A stretch of DNA of 45,959 nucleotides from Calditrichota bacterium (GCA_024277115.1 JAJRVW010000035.1:1-45959), one strand, 5' to 3'; counted from the stretch's first letter, positions 17,399-26,326 are shown. Notes: generated from the letters alone by a model not told the origin. Numbers and translations: made by a program.

Positions 17399-19831
17399 TT
17401 AAAAAGCCTTTAAAACAACCATGGTCATGTCATCGTGCTGTTCGGCCTCGCCGGCAAAGCGCCGGATTTCCATAATGGCCTTGTTTACAAGGTCATTTGC
17501 CGTGCCCGTATCATTTTCATTGAGGAATTTTATAAAGCGTTCCTCGCCATATTCCTCTTCATGCGTGTTCATGGCTTCGGTAAAACCATCGGTGTAAAAA
17601 ATTAATGTACTGCCCGCTTCCAACTGCAACTCCCCTTCAACAAGGGTTTTGGAAAATATTTCGCCCTCTTCCAGGCCAAGTCCAATCCCGGCAGGCTGGA
17701 GCCATTGCGGATCGTTTTTATCGCGGTTTAAAACAATGGCCGGGTTATGCCCCGCGCGTGAAAAAACCAACTTTCGGCTCTCGGGATCGATCACCGCATA
17801 AAACATGCTTACATACCAGGAACGGTCGATGGTGCGGTACATTAAATTATTAACTTTGGAAAGTACTGTTTTGGGTGATAAAGTCGACTCGGCATGCGAT
17901 TGCAAAATCCCCTTGGTCAACGTCATATAAATGGCTGCCGGCACACCCTTGCCGGAAACATCGGCAATGGCGATGCCCAGCTTACCGTCTTTAAGATAGA
18001 TAAAATCAAAATAATCGCCGCCTACTTCCAGGGCGGGTATACAAATCCCGGCAATATCGTAGCCTTTTAGGGATGGCTGCTCTTTGGGCAACAAACCCAG
18101 TTGCACTTTTTTAGCTATCTCCAACTCTTTTTGCATGCGGGTACGTTCTTTTATGCGGCGTATATGCGCCGGCTCCATCTCAACCGTGTATTTAAACGAT
18201 TTCCCTTTAACCAGTCCGATAATCCCAATAATTAATAAAAGGGCAAACAAAGCCAAGACCACAACACCATCAAAAATATAACCCGAAATACCTGTGGCAA
18301 ATAAAAAGCGCACACCTTGCAGGGTAATAAAAAATGTCCCAGATGTAATCGATGCCAACAGCCCATACTGAACAAAAATCCAGCCCTGTATTAAGCCCAA
18401 TAAAAAATAGGGAATAAGCGTGTAATAGGATGGCCAAAAATCAAATTGGTTATTAAAAAAGATATTTACAAAGGCATAACCTATTGCTGAAATTACTAAT
18501 CCATAAAATGTCGATTTTGTTTTGTTCTTAAAGTAGGTGACCAGAAATTTCCTGAAAAATATCTCATCAAACAAAGCAAAATAGAGAATTGATGTAAACA
18601 GGCTAATTATGGGCAAATAACTTGAAAAAAAGGATACGTTTGAACTTACATCTGCCCGCGCACCTAAAAGATGCATTATGCCATAGCTGACCAATTGCAT
18701 AAAACCAAAAATTAATGCGCCATAAGCCAGGCCAATAGGTACTTCGCGGCCAACATTCTTTGTAATAAAGTTACCGTTTATAATGCTGTCCACACCGCTT
18801 AAATATCTAAACTGCCTGCCTTGTAATTCGTAATCGCCATTGGCCCAGGCCGTAAAAGTATTGGAAAACAAAAAGATATAGGTAATAATCATCTGTATGC
18901 CAAAGATGATAAATTTCATATAAAAACGGCCAACACCGCCAATCGAATTGCCAACCGCCCAAATATCCCAGGAATTTATCGGGCCGATTACCAAAACCAG
19001 GTAAACGGCAATACCTGCCCAAGCCGCCTGGCTTATACTTAACTTGCCATTATGATAGCGCTTTAAAAACAGGAGTAAACTTAGTAGGGTAAGCGCCAAA
19101 TAAATGAGAATGGAAAAACTGTTAAATAAAATATTTGCGCCACCAAACGAACCGGCCGTATCCAGGCTGGGTTCCTGGATATAATGGTTTACACTTACAA
19201 CCTTAGTCCCAAACAGATTAATGGAAATGACATCTTTTACTTTTGTCCCTTTAACGGGCTTCTCATATTGCAGGCTGGTTTCGATACGGTTTTCTTTTTC
19301 CTGGTGTTTGGTCTCTTGCAAAGTATATTCATCAAAAGCGACTACATCTAAATTTTCCATATAGCGGCGGGCAATTTGCGGGGCTTCTTCAGCTGTAATA
19401 AAATCTGCTTTTACCGAATCCGGCGGCGAGTGCAAAAAGGCAATAAACTTCCCCTTGGCCGAAACCTTTACCCGCATATAATCTTCTTCTTTGTTTTTGG
19501 GGACGTTCTGATAATATTCAAATTGCCAATAATTTATTGGGAGGGAATCTGCGGCTGATATGTGTTGAAACCTTTCCACACCCAGCTCTGAAATCAGATA
19601 ATTTGACCCGCTCGCATCATAGCCAAAATATCCAAACTCATAATATTGCGTATAGTCAAAACCATATTTATCGAGGATGGCATGTACTTTTTCACGGGCT
19701 TCGTTTTTTGAGATTTTGGGGACACCGGCAAGGTTGGGCGTTGTAAATGGACTAAAATAGAATCCGAAGTAAATGGAGCTAATGGCAACAATTATAAATA
19801 ATGTTATGCGGGTCATCAGGTTAGATTTCAT
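17399..19831 (-). CDS. SpoIIE-type phosphatase with membrane domain resembling a decayed CPBP protease
   Basis: An 810-residue protein. One N-terminal membrane helix (about 8-27) is followed by a PepSY-like extracytoplasmic region (about 35-215) and 8-10 membrane segments (about 230-555). The C-terminal PP2C-like SpoIIE/RsbU domain (about 567-810) starts with a linker helix (ELEIAKKVQLGLLP) and holds the metal motifs GGDYFDF, IADVSGKG, FYTDGFTEA and EQHDDMTMVV. The membrane part contains DEIFFRK (about 420) and a family-like arrangement of CPBP proteases, but the histidine positions look replaced (FVNIFF, ITSGTFF), so protease activity is doubtful. It probably dephosphorylates an anti-sigma antagonist in response to a membrane or periplasmic signal. 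No partner STAS or kinase gene is adjacent. Confidence 0.85.
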   Translation of the reverse strand: MKSNLMTRITLFIIVAISSIYFGFYFSPFTTPNLAGVPKISKNEAREKVHAILDKYGFDYTQYYEFGYFGYDASGSNYLISELGVERFQHISAADSLPINYWQFEYYQNVPKNKEEDYMRVKVSAKGKFIAFLHSPPDSVKADFITAEEAPQIARRYMENLDVVAFDEYTLQETKHQEKENRIETSLQYEKPVKGTKVKDVISINLFGTKVVSVNHYIQEPSLDTAGSFGGANILFNSFSILIYLALTLLSLLLFLKRYHNGKLSISQAAWAGIAVYLVLVIGPINSWDIWAVGNSIGGVGRFYMKFIIFGIQMIITYIFLFSNTFTAWANGDYELQGRQFRYLSGVDSIINGNFITKNVGREVPIGLAYGALIFGFMQLVSYGIMHLLGARADVSSNVSFFSSYLPIISLFTSILYFALFDEIFFRKFLVTYFKNKTKSTFYGLVISAIGYAFVNIFFNNQFDFWPSYYTLIPYFLLGLIQGWIFVQYGLLASITSGTFFITLQGVRFLFATGISGYIFDGVVVLALFALLLIIGIIGLVKGKSFKYTVEMEPAHIRRIKERTRMQKELEIAKKVQLGLLPKEQPSLKGYDIAGICIPALEVGGDYFDFIYLKDGKLGIAIADVSGKGVPAAIYMTLTKGILQSHAESTLSPKTVLSKVNNLMYRTIDRSWYVSMFYAVIDPESRKLVFSRAGHNPAIVLNRDKNDPQWLQPAGIGLGLEEGEIFSKTLVEGELQLEAGSTLIFYTDGFTEAMNTHEEEYGEERFIKFLNENDTGTANDLVNKAIMEIRRFAGEAEQHDDMTMVVLKAF

Positions 19832-19983
19832 TCTCGTTCATCCATATTATTTTAAAAGAACCGTTACGAAGGTTAGTGATAAAAGATACCTCTTGCAAAA
19901 AAATTAGAAAAAATTTGTCTCTTTCAATCTATTTGCTGAGTTTACGTTTTTCTATTTCAAAACCTATTTATAAAGGAAATCTA

Positions 19984-20979
19984 ATGCGTGTATTGTTTCT
20001 TGCCCTCTCGCTTATATTTACCAGTTGCAATGCCCAAAATAATTCCGGACCTGTAAATGCACAACTAACCTCACGTACCCAAATTATTTTTGCAGATTCC
20101 ATCCTGGCCGCAAAAATTATTTCCACAGAAGATACTTATTTGAAAGCTGTCAGCGCTTATGACCGTTCAGCCATCATGCAATTAGCGACACCTGTAACCC
20201 AAGAAGTATTTATCCGACATCTAAAAAGAAATGTGCTAAACTGGCCGGAAAACGAGATTAAAAAATTCTCCGCATTTGCCAAAAAAATTGGCCCGCGGTT
20301 GGATGCGTTAAACATAAACCTGCCAAAAGAGATAATCTTAATAAAAACAACTGCCGGGGATATTGGAGGCGCTGATGCCCCCTATACACGGCAAAATGCC
20401 ATCATGTTTTCCCGGCCAACACTTGATAAAACCCCTGACAGCATTATGGCCAATATACTGGTCCATGAAATTGCCCATGTTTATTCGCGCCATAATAAAG
20501 ATAAACGAACTGAGCTTTATAATATTTTCGGGTTCCGCCCAAGTTACACAATTAAACTGCCAAAAGAGTGGGACGACCGCAGAATATCAAACCCGGATGC
20601 GCCACTTTTAAACACAATAATGGATGTACAAAAAGAAGGTAAATCGATAACAGTCACGCCACTTATATATGCACGCAATCCTGTTTACGATCCATCCAAA
20701 GGTGGCGGCGTTTTTCAAAGTTTTACTTTTCAGCTTATGCAGGTCGAAGAAAAAGAGGGAAAATGGCAAGCGGTTTTTATGGATGGAAACCCTGTTTTAT
20801 TAAGCCCGAGCCCTAAAACGCTTCCCGATTTTTGGCGGCAAATTGGCAAGAATACAAATTATATTATCAATCCAGAAGAAATAATGGCCTCTAATTTCCA
20901 ATTACTGGTTAATAAAAAAAGCGGACTGCCCAACCCGGAAATCATTGAAAAAATGGAAAAGATAATCTCTGAAAAATGA
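19984..20979 (+). CDS. Lipoprotein with HExxH zinc-peptidase motif
   Basis: 331 residues from the ATG at 19984, chosen because AAAGGAAA precedes it and a lipoprotein signal follows (LFLALSLIFTSCNAQ); the frame also opens earlier at GTG 19876 without support. The core carries ILVHEIAHVYSRHN (about 155-168), a zinc-binding HExxH helix, and a later INPEEIMASNF (about 295-305) that would give the third, glutamate ligand as in gluzincin-type peptidases. I do not recognise the family more closely. It would be attached to a membrane outside the cytoplasm. It overlaps the next gene by four bases (ATGA). Confidence 0.75.
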   Translation: MRVLFLALSLIFTSCNAQNNSGPVNAQLTSRTQIIFADSILAAKIISTEDTYLKAVSAYDRSAIMQLATPVTQEVFIRHLKRNVLNWPENEIKKFSAFAKKIGPRLDALNINLPKEIILIKTTAGDIGGADAPYTRQNAIMFSRPTLDKTPDSIMANILVHEIAHVYSRHNKDKRTELYNIFGFRPSYTIKLPKEWDDRRISNPDAPLLNTIMDVQKEGKSITVTPLIYARNPVYDPSKGGGVFQSFTFQLMQVEEKEGKWQAVFMDGNPVLLSPSPKTLPDFWRQIGKNTNYIINPEEIMASNFQLLVNKKSGLPNPEIIEKMEKIISEK

Positions 20980-21491
20980 CTGTACCAAAACACAAGACGT
21001 TAAATCAAAAAACGCTTCGCAAACAAAAGGCCACCGGACAGCTGATTTCCATGCCCGTTGCAGATGAGCATATTATCGAAGTTCAAAATTACTCTGAAAA
21101 AATATGCGAGAGTATTAATCATTTAATTCCCCAATTATCGGAAACGGCAAAGCCACTCTCTGCAGGGCAATTAAAAAAATTGATTAACTCAGAAAACACA
21201 CATCTTTTCCTTGCCAAAGCTGAGGGTAATTTTATCGGGATGGTTACGCTTATCATCGTCAAAATCCCAACAGCCACCCGTGCGCTAATCGAGGACCTTG
21301 TAGTAGATAAAAATTTTCTATGGCAAAAGATAGGTAAAAAACTAATGGCCTTTGCCATTGATTTTGCACGGGAAAATGGAGCATCTACAGTAAACCTAAC
21401 TTGCGCGCCCCGCCGGGAAGCTGCAAACGCTTTGTACAAAAAGCTGGGGTTTACACTGCGCGAAACAAATGTGTACAAGCTAGATGTTTAA
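20976..21491 (+). CDS. GNAT-family N-acetyltransferase
   Basis: A 171-residue protein. About 25 extra residues precede a GNAT domain with the acetyl-CoA-binding region (ALIEDLVVDKNFLWQKIGKKLMAFAIDFARENGASTVNLTCAP, about 105-150) and the closing AANALYKKLGFTLRETNVYKL. The typical Q/R-x-x-G-x-G/A loop is altered (FLWQKIGKKL), but the overall pattern is clear. It would transfer an acetyl group to an amine; the substrate is unknown. Translation is coupled to the upstream peptidase-like lipoprotein through ATGA. A second in-frame ATG (MPVADEH) could be the true start. Confidence 0.82.
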   Translation: MTVPKHKTLNQKTLRKQKATGQLISMPVADEHIIEVQNYSEKICESINHLIPQLSETAKPLSAGQLKKLINSENTHLFLAKAEGNFIGMVTLIIVKIPTATRALIEDLVVDKNFLWQKIGKKLMAFAIDFARENGASTVNLTCAPRREAANALYKKLGFTLRETNVYKLDV

Positions 21492-21511
21492 AGAGAAGAA
21501 TAGTCGCTGAA

Positions 21512-21547
21512 AAAGTATAATAGAACTATAAATTTGTATTATACTTT
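21512..21547. terminator. Bidirectional terminator between GNAT and brnA
   Basis: A perfect 11-bp inverted repeat (21512-21522 and 21537-21547, AAAGTATAATA and its complement) with a 14-base loop lies between two convergent genes and includes the stop of the antitoxin gene. It is AT-rich, so of moderate strength in either direction. Confidence 0.55.
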
Positions 21548-21760
21548 ATGTGTGTTCCAGCTTACTGAGGGTTTTTTATTATTTACGGCACAATCTTTCA
21601 AGAACATATTAATCAGATTTTGATACGGGATATCTATTTCAATAGCTAAGTTTTTAAAATAATCTATTGTCTCATTTTCAATCCGTATTGTAATTTGTTT
21701 TTTCAACTTCTTTGTGTATGGATTCTTGATTGACTGGGATAAATCATACTCTTTTTTCAT
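21539..21760 (-). CDS. brnA: BrnA-type antitoxin (CopG/RHH family)
   Basis: 73 residues from the ATG at 21760, one base after the toxin stop; the frame also opens inside the toxin gene. The C-terminal part (KKQITIRIENETIDYFKNLAIEIDIPYQNLINMFLKDCA) is a ribbon-helix-helix-like DNA-binding segment as in BrnA antitoxins. It should bind the toxin and repress their shared promoter. Gene order, toxin first, is the normal BrnT-BrnA order. Confidence 0.8.
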   Translation of the reverse strand: MKKEYDLSQSIKNPYTKKLKKQITIRIENETIDYFKNLAIEIDIPYQNLINMFLKDCAVNNKKPSVSWNTHKV

Positions 21761-21761
21761 T

Positions 21762-22052
21762 TTATTTTCTCGCCTTATAATAGTTAGCTTCATTTTTTGT
21801 GGCTTTCCGTGCAGATATTATCCTAATTATTTCATCACTCTCAAGATAGGCATGAACTACAACTAAAATTCTTAATGTATGGCTAAGCCCAAGAAGAATA
21901 AACCTATCTTCTGTTTGAGAATGGAGATCATCTGGGATTAATCTTGCATTTTTATCCTCAAAAACACTTTTTGCTTCTCCAAAAGAGATATTATGTTTTT
22001 TTAGATTTGATTTTGCTTTAGAATCATCCCAACTGAATTTTATATAACTCAT
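21762..22052 (-). CDS. brnT: BrnT-type toxin
   Basis: A 96-residue protein with the BrnT pattern: FSWDDSKAKSNLKKHNISFGEAKSVFED at the start, ILVVVHAYLESDEIIRIISARKAT in the second half. It has the RelE-like RNase fold of this family; members inhibit translation by cutting RNA when not bound by BrnA. It is followed after one base by the antitoxin gene. It is the second toxin-antitoxin module within 5 kb. Confidence 0.88.
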   Translation of the reverse strand: MSYIKFSWDDSKAKSNLKKHNISFGEAKSVFEDKNARLIPDDLHSQTEDRFILLGLSHTLRILVVVHAYLESDEIIRIISARKATKNEANYYKARK

Positions 22053-22118
22053 AGTTCAAATGTAATTATTTTAGCAATACAAATCAAATGTTCTGCTTCT
22101 CCTTAAAAACCCATACAG

Positions 22119-23336
22119 CTAGTACATCAAATACTTCTCTCTCTTTTGCTTAAAAGAATCCAGCCCTTTAGCTATCAGCCTTTCAAGCTCTTTTACCGTA
22201 GCGCCATCCTGAATTGCCTGCCTGATTTTTGAATTGCCAATAAGACGGTCAAAATGTTTTTGCTTAAATTGAAAATTTTGCGGGTACAATTTGTGTAAGG
22301 CCTGTACAATAAAAACACCCGTCCGGTACGGATTGAATTTATCACGGTCTGTTACCATAATTTTCAATCCATCGCATAGTTCATTTTCAAATTTTGGCCT
22401 TACGGCTTTGCCGGGAATTGTGATGGGTGTAAATGTGGTATCCTTAAAAAGAACGCCCGGCATTTTGAAACCCTCAAGATATTCCCGTAGGTTTTTACTA
22501 TTTACCCAAGGCGCGCCAAATATTTTAAAAGGCTTGTCTGTTCCGCGCCCTTCCGAGAGATTAGTGCCTTCCAGCAAACACATTCCCGGATAAATTGTCG
22601 CTGTTTCCAAATCGGGCATATTCGGCGATGGCGCTACAAGTTTTAATCCTGTTTGGTCAAACCACATTCTGCGTTGCCAGTTTTTAAGGGGAACAACCGT
22701 TAAATCCAAATTGCTGCCGGCCCAACCTTCGCCCTTAAACATTTTGGCCATTTCGCCAATAGTCATTCCATGCCGCACCGATACAGGGAACCTCCCCACA
22801 AACGAAGACGTATCGGCAACATTCCCCTCTACAGCCTTGCCATTAATCGGATTGGGACGGTCCAGTACAACGAGGGGGATATTATTCTCATCCGCCGCAT
22901 CCATTACATAACTTAAAGTCCACACATAGGTATAATAGCGCGCGCCAATATCCTGAATATCAAAAACAAGGAGATCAATATTTTTAAGCATTTCCGCCGT
23001 GGGTTTTTTAGTTTTGCCGTATAAACTGTAAACCGGTATTTTCCCCTCTTTTTTAGATTCTATTTTCTGGCCATCCGCAGCATTGCCATAAACCCCATGT
23101 TCCGGGCCAAATAAGGCAACAAGTTGTACATTATCCATATCCTGAAAAATTTTACTGATATGCACACCATTATTATTTACCGCTGTATGGTTTGTAACAA
23201 TCCCGATGCGCTTCCCTTTAAATAACGAGGAATATGCCCCAACCTGATCCAACCCGGTTTGAAGCGAATTTTTACAAAATACAAAAAGAAACAGAACACT
23301 AATTAAAACGAGCTTTTTACAAAATCTGACTTGCAT
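22119..23336 (-). CDS. namZ: Exo-beta-N-acetylmuramidase NamZ-like lipoprotein (DUF1343)
   Basis: 405 residues from the ATG at 23336, which has AAGGTGA 7 bases upstream; the longer TTG start at 23357 is less likely. The signal peptide ends in LFLFVFCKNS, suggesting a lipoprotein. DUF1343 landmarks follow: GKRIGIVTNHTAVNN, LFGPEHGVYG, VFDIQDIGARYYTYVWTL, VVLDRPNPING and EGTNLSEGRGTDKPF. NamZ enzymes release MurNAc from the non-reducing end of peptidoglycan fragments, so a role in wall recycling is likely. It is divergent from the phosphodiester glycosidase gene, with 98 bases between starts, so the two may share control. Confidence 0.93.
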   Translation of the reverse strand: MQVRFCKKLVLISVLFLFVFCKNSLQTGLDQVGAYSSLFKGKRIGIVTNHTAVNNNGVHISKIFQDMDNVQLVALFGPEHGVYGNAADGQKIESKKEGKIPVYSLYGKTKKPTAEMLKNIDLLVFDIQDIGARYYTYVWTLSYVMDAADENNIPLVVLDRPNPINGKAVEGNVADTSSFVGRFPVSVRHGMTIGEMAKMFKGEGWAGSNLDLTVVPLKNWQRRMWFDQTGLKLVAPSPNMPDLETATIYPGMCLLEGTNLSEGRGTDKPFKIFGAPWVNSKNLREYLEGFKMPGVLFKDTTFTPITIPGKAVRPKFENELCDGLKIMVTDRDKFNPYRTGVFIVQALHKLYPQNFQFKQKHFDRLIGNSKIRQAIQDGATVKELERLIAKGLDSFKQKREKYLMY

Positions 23337-23434
23337 AATATCACCTTTTATCTTCAAGTTTAAAATATTGAATCGAACATTGATTTTGTCTGGTTTTTTA
23401 ACTGCGAGCTACTTTTCAACTCTCTGGGACTTAT

Positions 23435-24589
23435 ATGGATATTCTACAAAAATTATTAATTTTGACCCTGCTGCAAAGCATACTTTTTGCACAAACATTT
23501 AAATTACAAACCGTCGAAAAATCAAATCCTGCAAAAGGCGTTTTATATAAAAAATTTATTGACCCGCAAAAACCGCTTTCCATAAACCTGCTCGAAATTG
23601 ATTTAATCAACCCAGCCCTCGATTTAATGGCCGCGACTGCTTTTGATTCCGTTGCAGGCAACCAACAGGTAAGCCGTATGTTTGCCGAAAAAAATAAACA
23701 ATCGCAAAATATAATCGCCGCCATCAATGCCGATTTTTATGAAAAGGGCGGCTTTTCGACCAATGCGCTAATCGTGGACGGCTATTTTGTAAGTATGCCC
23801 AATAAACATTTTTTTACTATCGGATTTGATAAAACGAACCGGCCATCCATCAATATAATTGACCTTGAGGCCAATTTATACCATAAGGGCCAAACAATAA
23901 AATTAAATGGAATAAATAAAACCCGCGCCACGGATGAACTTATCCTGTATAATAAATTTATGGGAAAGGGCACACATACAAATCAATGGGGCTCCGAGGT
24001 AGCGCTAAAGCCCTTAACGGGTATTTCCGTAAATGATACGCTTAGTGTCGTGGTTGTGAAAAAACAATCACACACAGGCAATATGCGCATTAATAGAAAT
24101 AATTTTATTTTAAGCGGGCATAATTCCGGCGCTAATTTTATAAATAAAAACCTCGCTGTGGGTGATACCATTCAAATTTTTATCGGTTTAAAAAACATGC
24201 CCAAAATGCTGGATGATTTGGTGGGCGGTTTTAGCCGGCTTGTAAAAAACGGGATAAATATTGCACTGACAAGTTATGATAAGCTCGGCCATAAGCGTGA
24301 TTATTTTGCGTTAAGCCGTCACCCGCGCACGGCGATTGGTTTCAACAAACAAAAAACCAAACTGTACATGGTCACCGTTGATGGCAGGCAGGCCAAAAGT
24401 ATTGGCCTCACCTTACCCGGCCTCGCTGATTTGATGATCCAATTTGGCGCTTATGAAGCCCTCAACCTGGATGGCGGCGGCTCCACAACGATGGTGGTGA
24501 AAGGCAAGGTAGTAAACTCACCTTCAGATTTAAATGGCGAGCGTGCTGTTTCCAATGCCTTGATGGTACGTATAAAAACCTCGGATTGA
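23435..24589 (+). CDS. Phosphodiester glycosidase (NAGPA domain), secreted
   Basis: A 384-residue protein. A signal peptide (LLILTLLQSILFAQ) leads into the NAGPA-like domain, with INADFYEKGG (about 96), HPRTAIGF (about 291) and the strongly conserved end region LNLDGGGSTTMVV (about 345-358). Such proteins cleave GlcNAc or related sugars from phosphodiester links; bacterial members may act on wall or exopolysaccharide sugars. It is divergent from NamZ and both are exported, which fits a shared role in envelope carbohydrate turnover. The substrate is not shown by the sequence. Confidence 0.88.
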   Translation: MDILQKLLILTLLQSILFAQTFKLQTVEKSNPAKGVLYKKFIDPQKPLSINLLEIDLINPALDLMAATAFDSVAGNQQVSRMFAEKNKQSQNIIAAINADFYEKGGFSTNALIVDGYFVSMPNKHFFTIGFDKTNRPSINIIDLEANLYHKGQTIKLNGINKTRATDELILYNKFMGKGTHTNQWGSEVALKPLTGISVNDTLSVVVVKKQSHTGNMRINRNNFILSGHNSGANFINKNLAVGDTIQIFIGLKNMPKMLDDLVGGFSRLVKNGINIALTSYDKLGHKRDYFALSRHPRTAIGFNKQKTKLYMVTVDGRQAKSIGLTLPGLADLMIQFGAYEALNLDGGGSTTMVVKGKVVNSPSDLNGERAVSNALMVRIKTSD

Positions 24590-24802
24590 TTTTTATTTTT
24601 TGCACATGGATTGATAAAACAGGCCAAGGATGGGAAAAACCGGAAGAATAAAATAGCATTGAATACTCATCCACAATTGGTTTATACATTTTTTATGGCT
24701 TAATGTCGGGGGTAGTTGACTGTCCGATGGCCATAGATGTGCGATGTGTGTTTTTGATCAAGCCTCTTGTGTTTTAGCTTGCACACTACATCGGCCAAAA
24801 AA

Positions 24803-26005
24803 TCAAATCAATTGAGAAAGGAGTGTGGAAGCGGGAACAATAACCGGGGTATCTTCATCAAAGCAATCTTGATTGACATACGGCGCTTCCATACTTACCT
24901 GAAAACTATGCTTTACCTTTAATAGCTGGCTATAATATTTTAAATGCGGGGATAACCTATTTGAGGCCGATGTTTTCACTTCCACAAGAATCCATGGCCG
25001 ATCATTTTTTGTAATAAGAAAATCTACTTCCCGTTTGTTTTTATCCCGCAGGTAAAACAAACCATAGTCGCCAAACCCTCCATCTGTCCAAAAATGAACT
25101 GCTTTTAAAAGGTGGGAAGCAATAAAGTTTTCATTACGTGCACCCTTATCCGGAACCATACTCCAATCCCACAAATAAATTTTGGGTTGTTTCCTTAATG
25201 ATTTTGGCACATTGTTAAACCACGGCCGGACTGAAAAGCTGTAATAAATATATTCCAATGTACTTAACCAGCGGCGTATTGTATCAACGGAAACATTAAT
25301 GCTATTGGAAAAACTTGAATAGTTTGTAAGCTGGCCCGCTTGTTGTTTTAGGATTTCTGCGAGAACCTTAAGCTGGCTAATTTCCTGAATATTGGATAAG
25401 TCACGTAGATCTTCATTAAACAATAATTCCAATCTTAAGTTTTTCCACCGATTATAAAAACGCGTATCTGCTCTTATGTACGGCTCAGGAAAACCCCCAA
25501 ACTGCAAAAGTTGTTTTATTAGATCGTTTTCAATTTTCCTTGGTGGCCTTATTTCCCTCTCAATTATTTCCGGGCTTATAATTTCTGCAACAGATAATGG
25601 GTGCATCCGATAAAGAAAATAGCGCCCCATTAAACTGTCCCCACCATGTTTATAGACATTTAAACGGGCACTTCCCGTCACTGTAATTTGTAAGTTTTTC
25701 CCATATAAATCGAAAAAGCCTTTTAAAAAAATTTTCCACTTTGAATATTTATGCAACTCATCAAAAACCAATGCTTTATTCCTTTTCCCAAGTTCATTTA
25801 AACCAAGCTTTTCCGCAATAGCATCCGGGCCTTTTATAATTGCCAAACGGTCTGCCTGATTATCCCAATTCAGGTAGCGTTGTTCATTATCCCCGGCTTG
25901 GGAAGTTGTTGTTTTTCCAACTTGCCTTGGCCCGGCAAGAAAAGCCATCTGCCGGTTTTGGATAAAATGGTCGTTTAGGAGCGTATCATATATTCTTGGT
26001 ATCAT
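24803..26005 (-). CDS. ATP-binding protein with DUF4143 (AAA_14-type)
   Basis: 400 residues from the ATG at 26005. The frame opens further upstream (26086), but that part overlaps a perfect palindrome and reads like noise. The Walker A is AGPRQVGKTTTS (about 24-35), the Walker B is KALVFDELHKYSKW (about 80-93), and an arginine-finger-like TGSARL follows. The C-terminal DUF4143 half includes FRLE-like helices and an endonuclease-like motif (REVDFLITKNDRPWILVEVKTS, about 345-366), as in this family. These ATPases are common, often mobile, and of unclear function. The operator-like palindrome just upstream suggests tight control. Confidence 0.88.
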   Translation of the reverse strand: MIPRIYDTLLNDHFIQNRQMAFLAGPRQVGKTTTSQAGDNEQRYLNWDNQADRLAIIKGPDAIAEKLGLNELGKRNKALVFDELHKYSKWKIFLKGFFDLYGKNLQITVTGSARLNVYKHGGDSLMGRYFLYRMHPLSVAEIISPEIIEREIRPPRKIENDLIKQLLQFGGFPEPYIRADTRFYNRWKNLRLELLFNEDLRDLSNIQEISQLKVLAEILKQQAGQLTNYSSFSNSINVSVDTIRRWLSTLEYIYYSFSVRPWFNNVPKSLRKQPKIYLWDWSMVPDKGARNENFIASHLLKAVHFWTDGGFGDYGLFYLRDKNKREVDFLITKNDRPWILVEVKTSASNRLSPHLKYYSQLLKVKHSFQVSMEAPYVNQDCFDEDTPVIVPASTLLSQLI

Positions 26006-26067
26006 TTTCTTATAATTTTCCGTGATTTTATTGGGAGAAAGGTACAAAGAAAATGCAGGAAATACAA

Positions 26068-26131
26068 GGACCATTTTAAGCGACATCGTAAATTGGTCCG
26101 GACCAATTTACGATGGACCGTATTTTGGTCC
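26068..26131. promoter_or_regulatory. 32-bp perfect palindrome and GGACC/GGTCC cluster upstream of the ATPase
   Basis: 26084-26099 (CATCGTAAATTGGTCC) and 26100-26115 are exact reverse complements with no spacer. Further copies of the half-site core lie at 26068 (GGACC), 26115 (GGACC) and 26127 (GGTCC), so five occur in 64 bases. This lies 63-126 bases upstream of the ATPase start. It could be an operator for a dimeric regulator or a recombination site; the sequence does not tell which. Confidence 0.75.
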
Positions 26132-26150
26132 AGGAAAATAATAGAGGATT

Positions 26151-26182
26151 AAACAAAAAAAAGGCGGGACATTGCCCGCCTT
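26151..26182 (-). terminator. Intrinsic terminator after aconitase
   Basis: An 8-bp stem (26161-26168 and 26175-26182, AAGGCGGG and its complement) with a 6-base loop is followed on the minus strand by a T run. It lies 144 bases after the aconitase stop. Confidence 0.75.
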
Positions 26183-26211
26183 AAAGAAAGTTCAGAGTCT
26201 GATACACACCA

Positions 26212-26288
26212 TGTCTTTCCGTAGGAACCTTTATAACCTTTGGGTCCATTTCGCTACCCTACCGGAAAAGGATTCTTACAAAATGACA
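26212..26288. repeat. Palindromic intergenic repeat (TGTCATTTTGTAAGAATCCT family)
   Basis: Arms at 26212-26230 and 26269-26288 are imperfect inverted repeats (TGTCTTTCCGTAGGAACCT against the complement of AGGATTCTTACAAAATGACA), enclosing about 38 bases. A related copy lies at 31533-31603. It sits between aconitase and its terminator, in the transcribed 3' region, and codes for nothing. Confidence 0.65.
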
Positions 26289-26326
26289 GCTTTACTGACA
26301 GTGCTACTTTCCCATCGATTAATAGT

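Noticed and set aside
23337-23357. Longer TTG start for the NamZ gene
   Set aside because: It would overlap the ribosome-binding site of the ATG at 23336 and delay the signal peptide.
26006-26086. Upstream extension of the DUF4143 ATPase
   Set aside because: The extra residues read like translated promoter DNA, ending in the perfect palindrome; AAA_14 proteins normally start close to the MIPRIYD-type segment.
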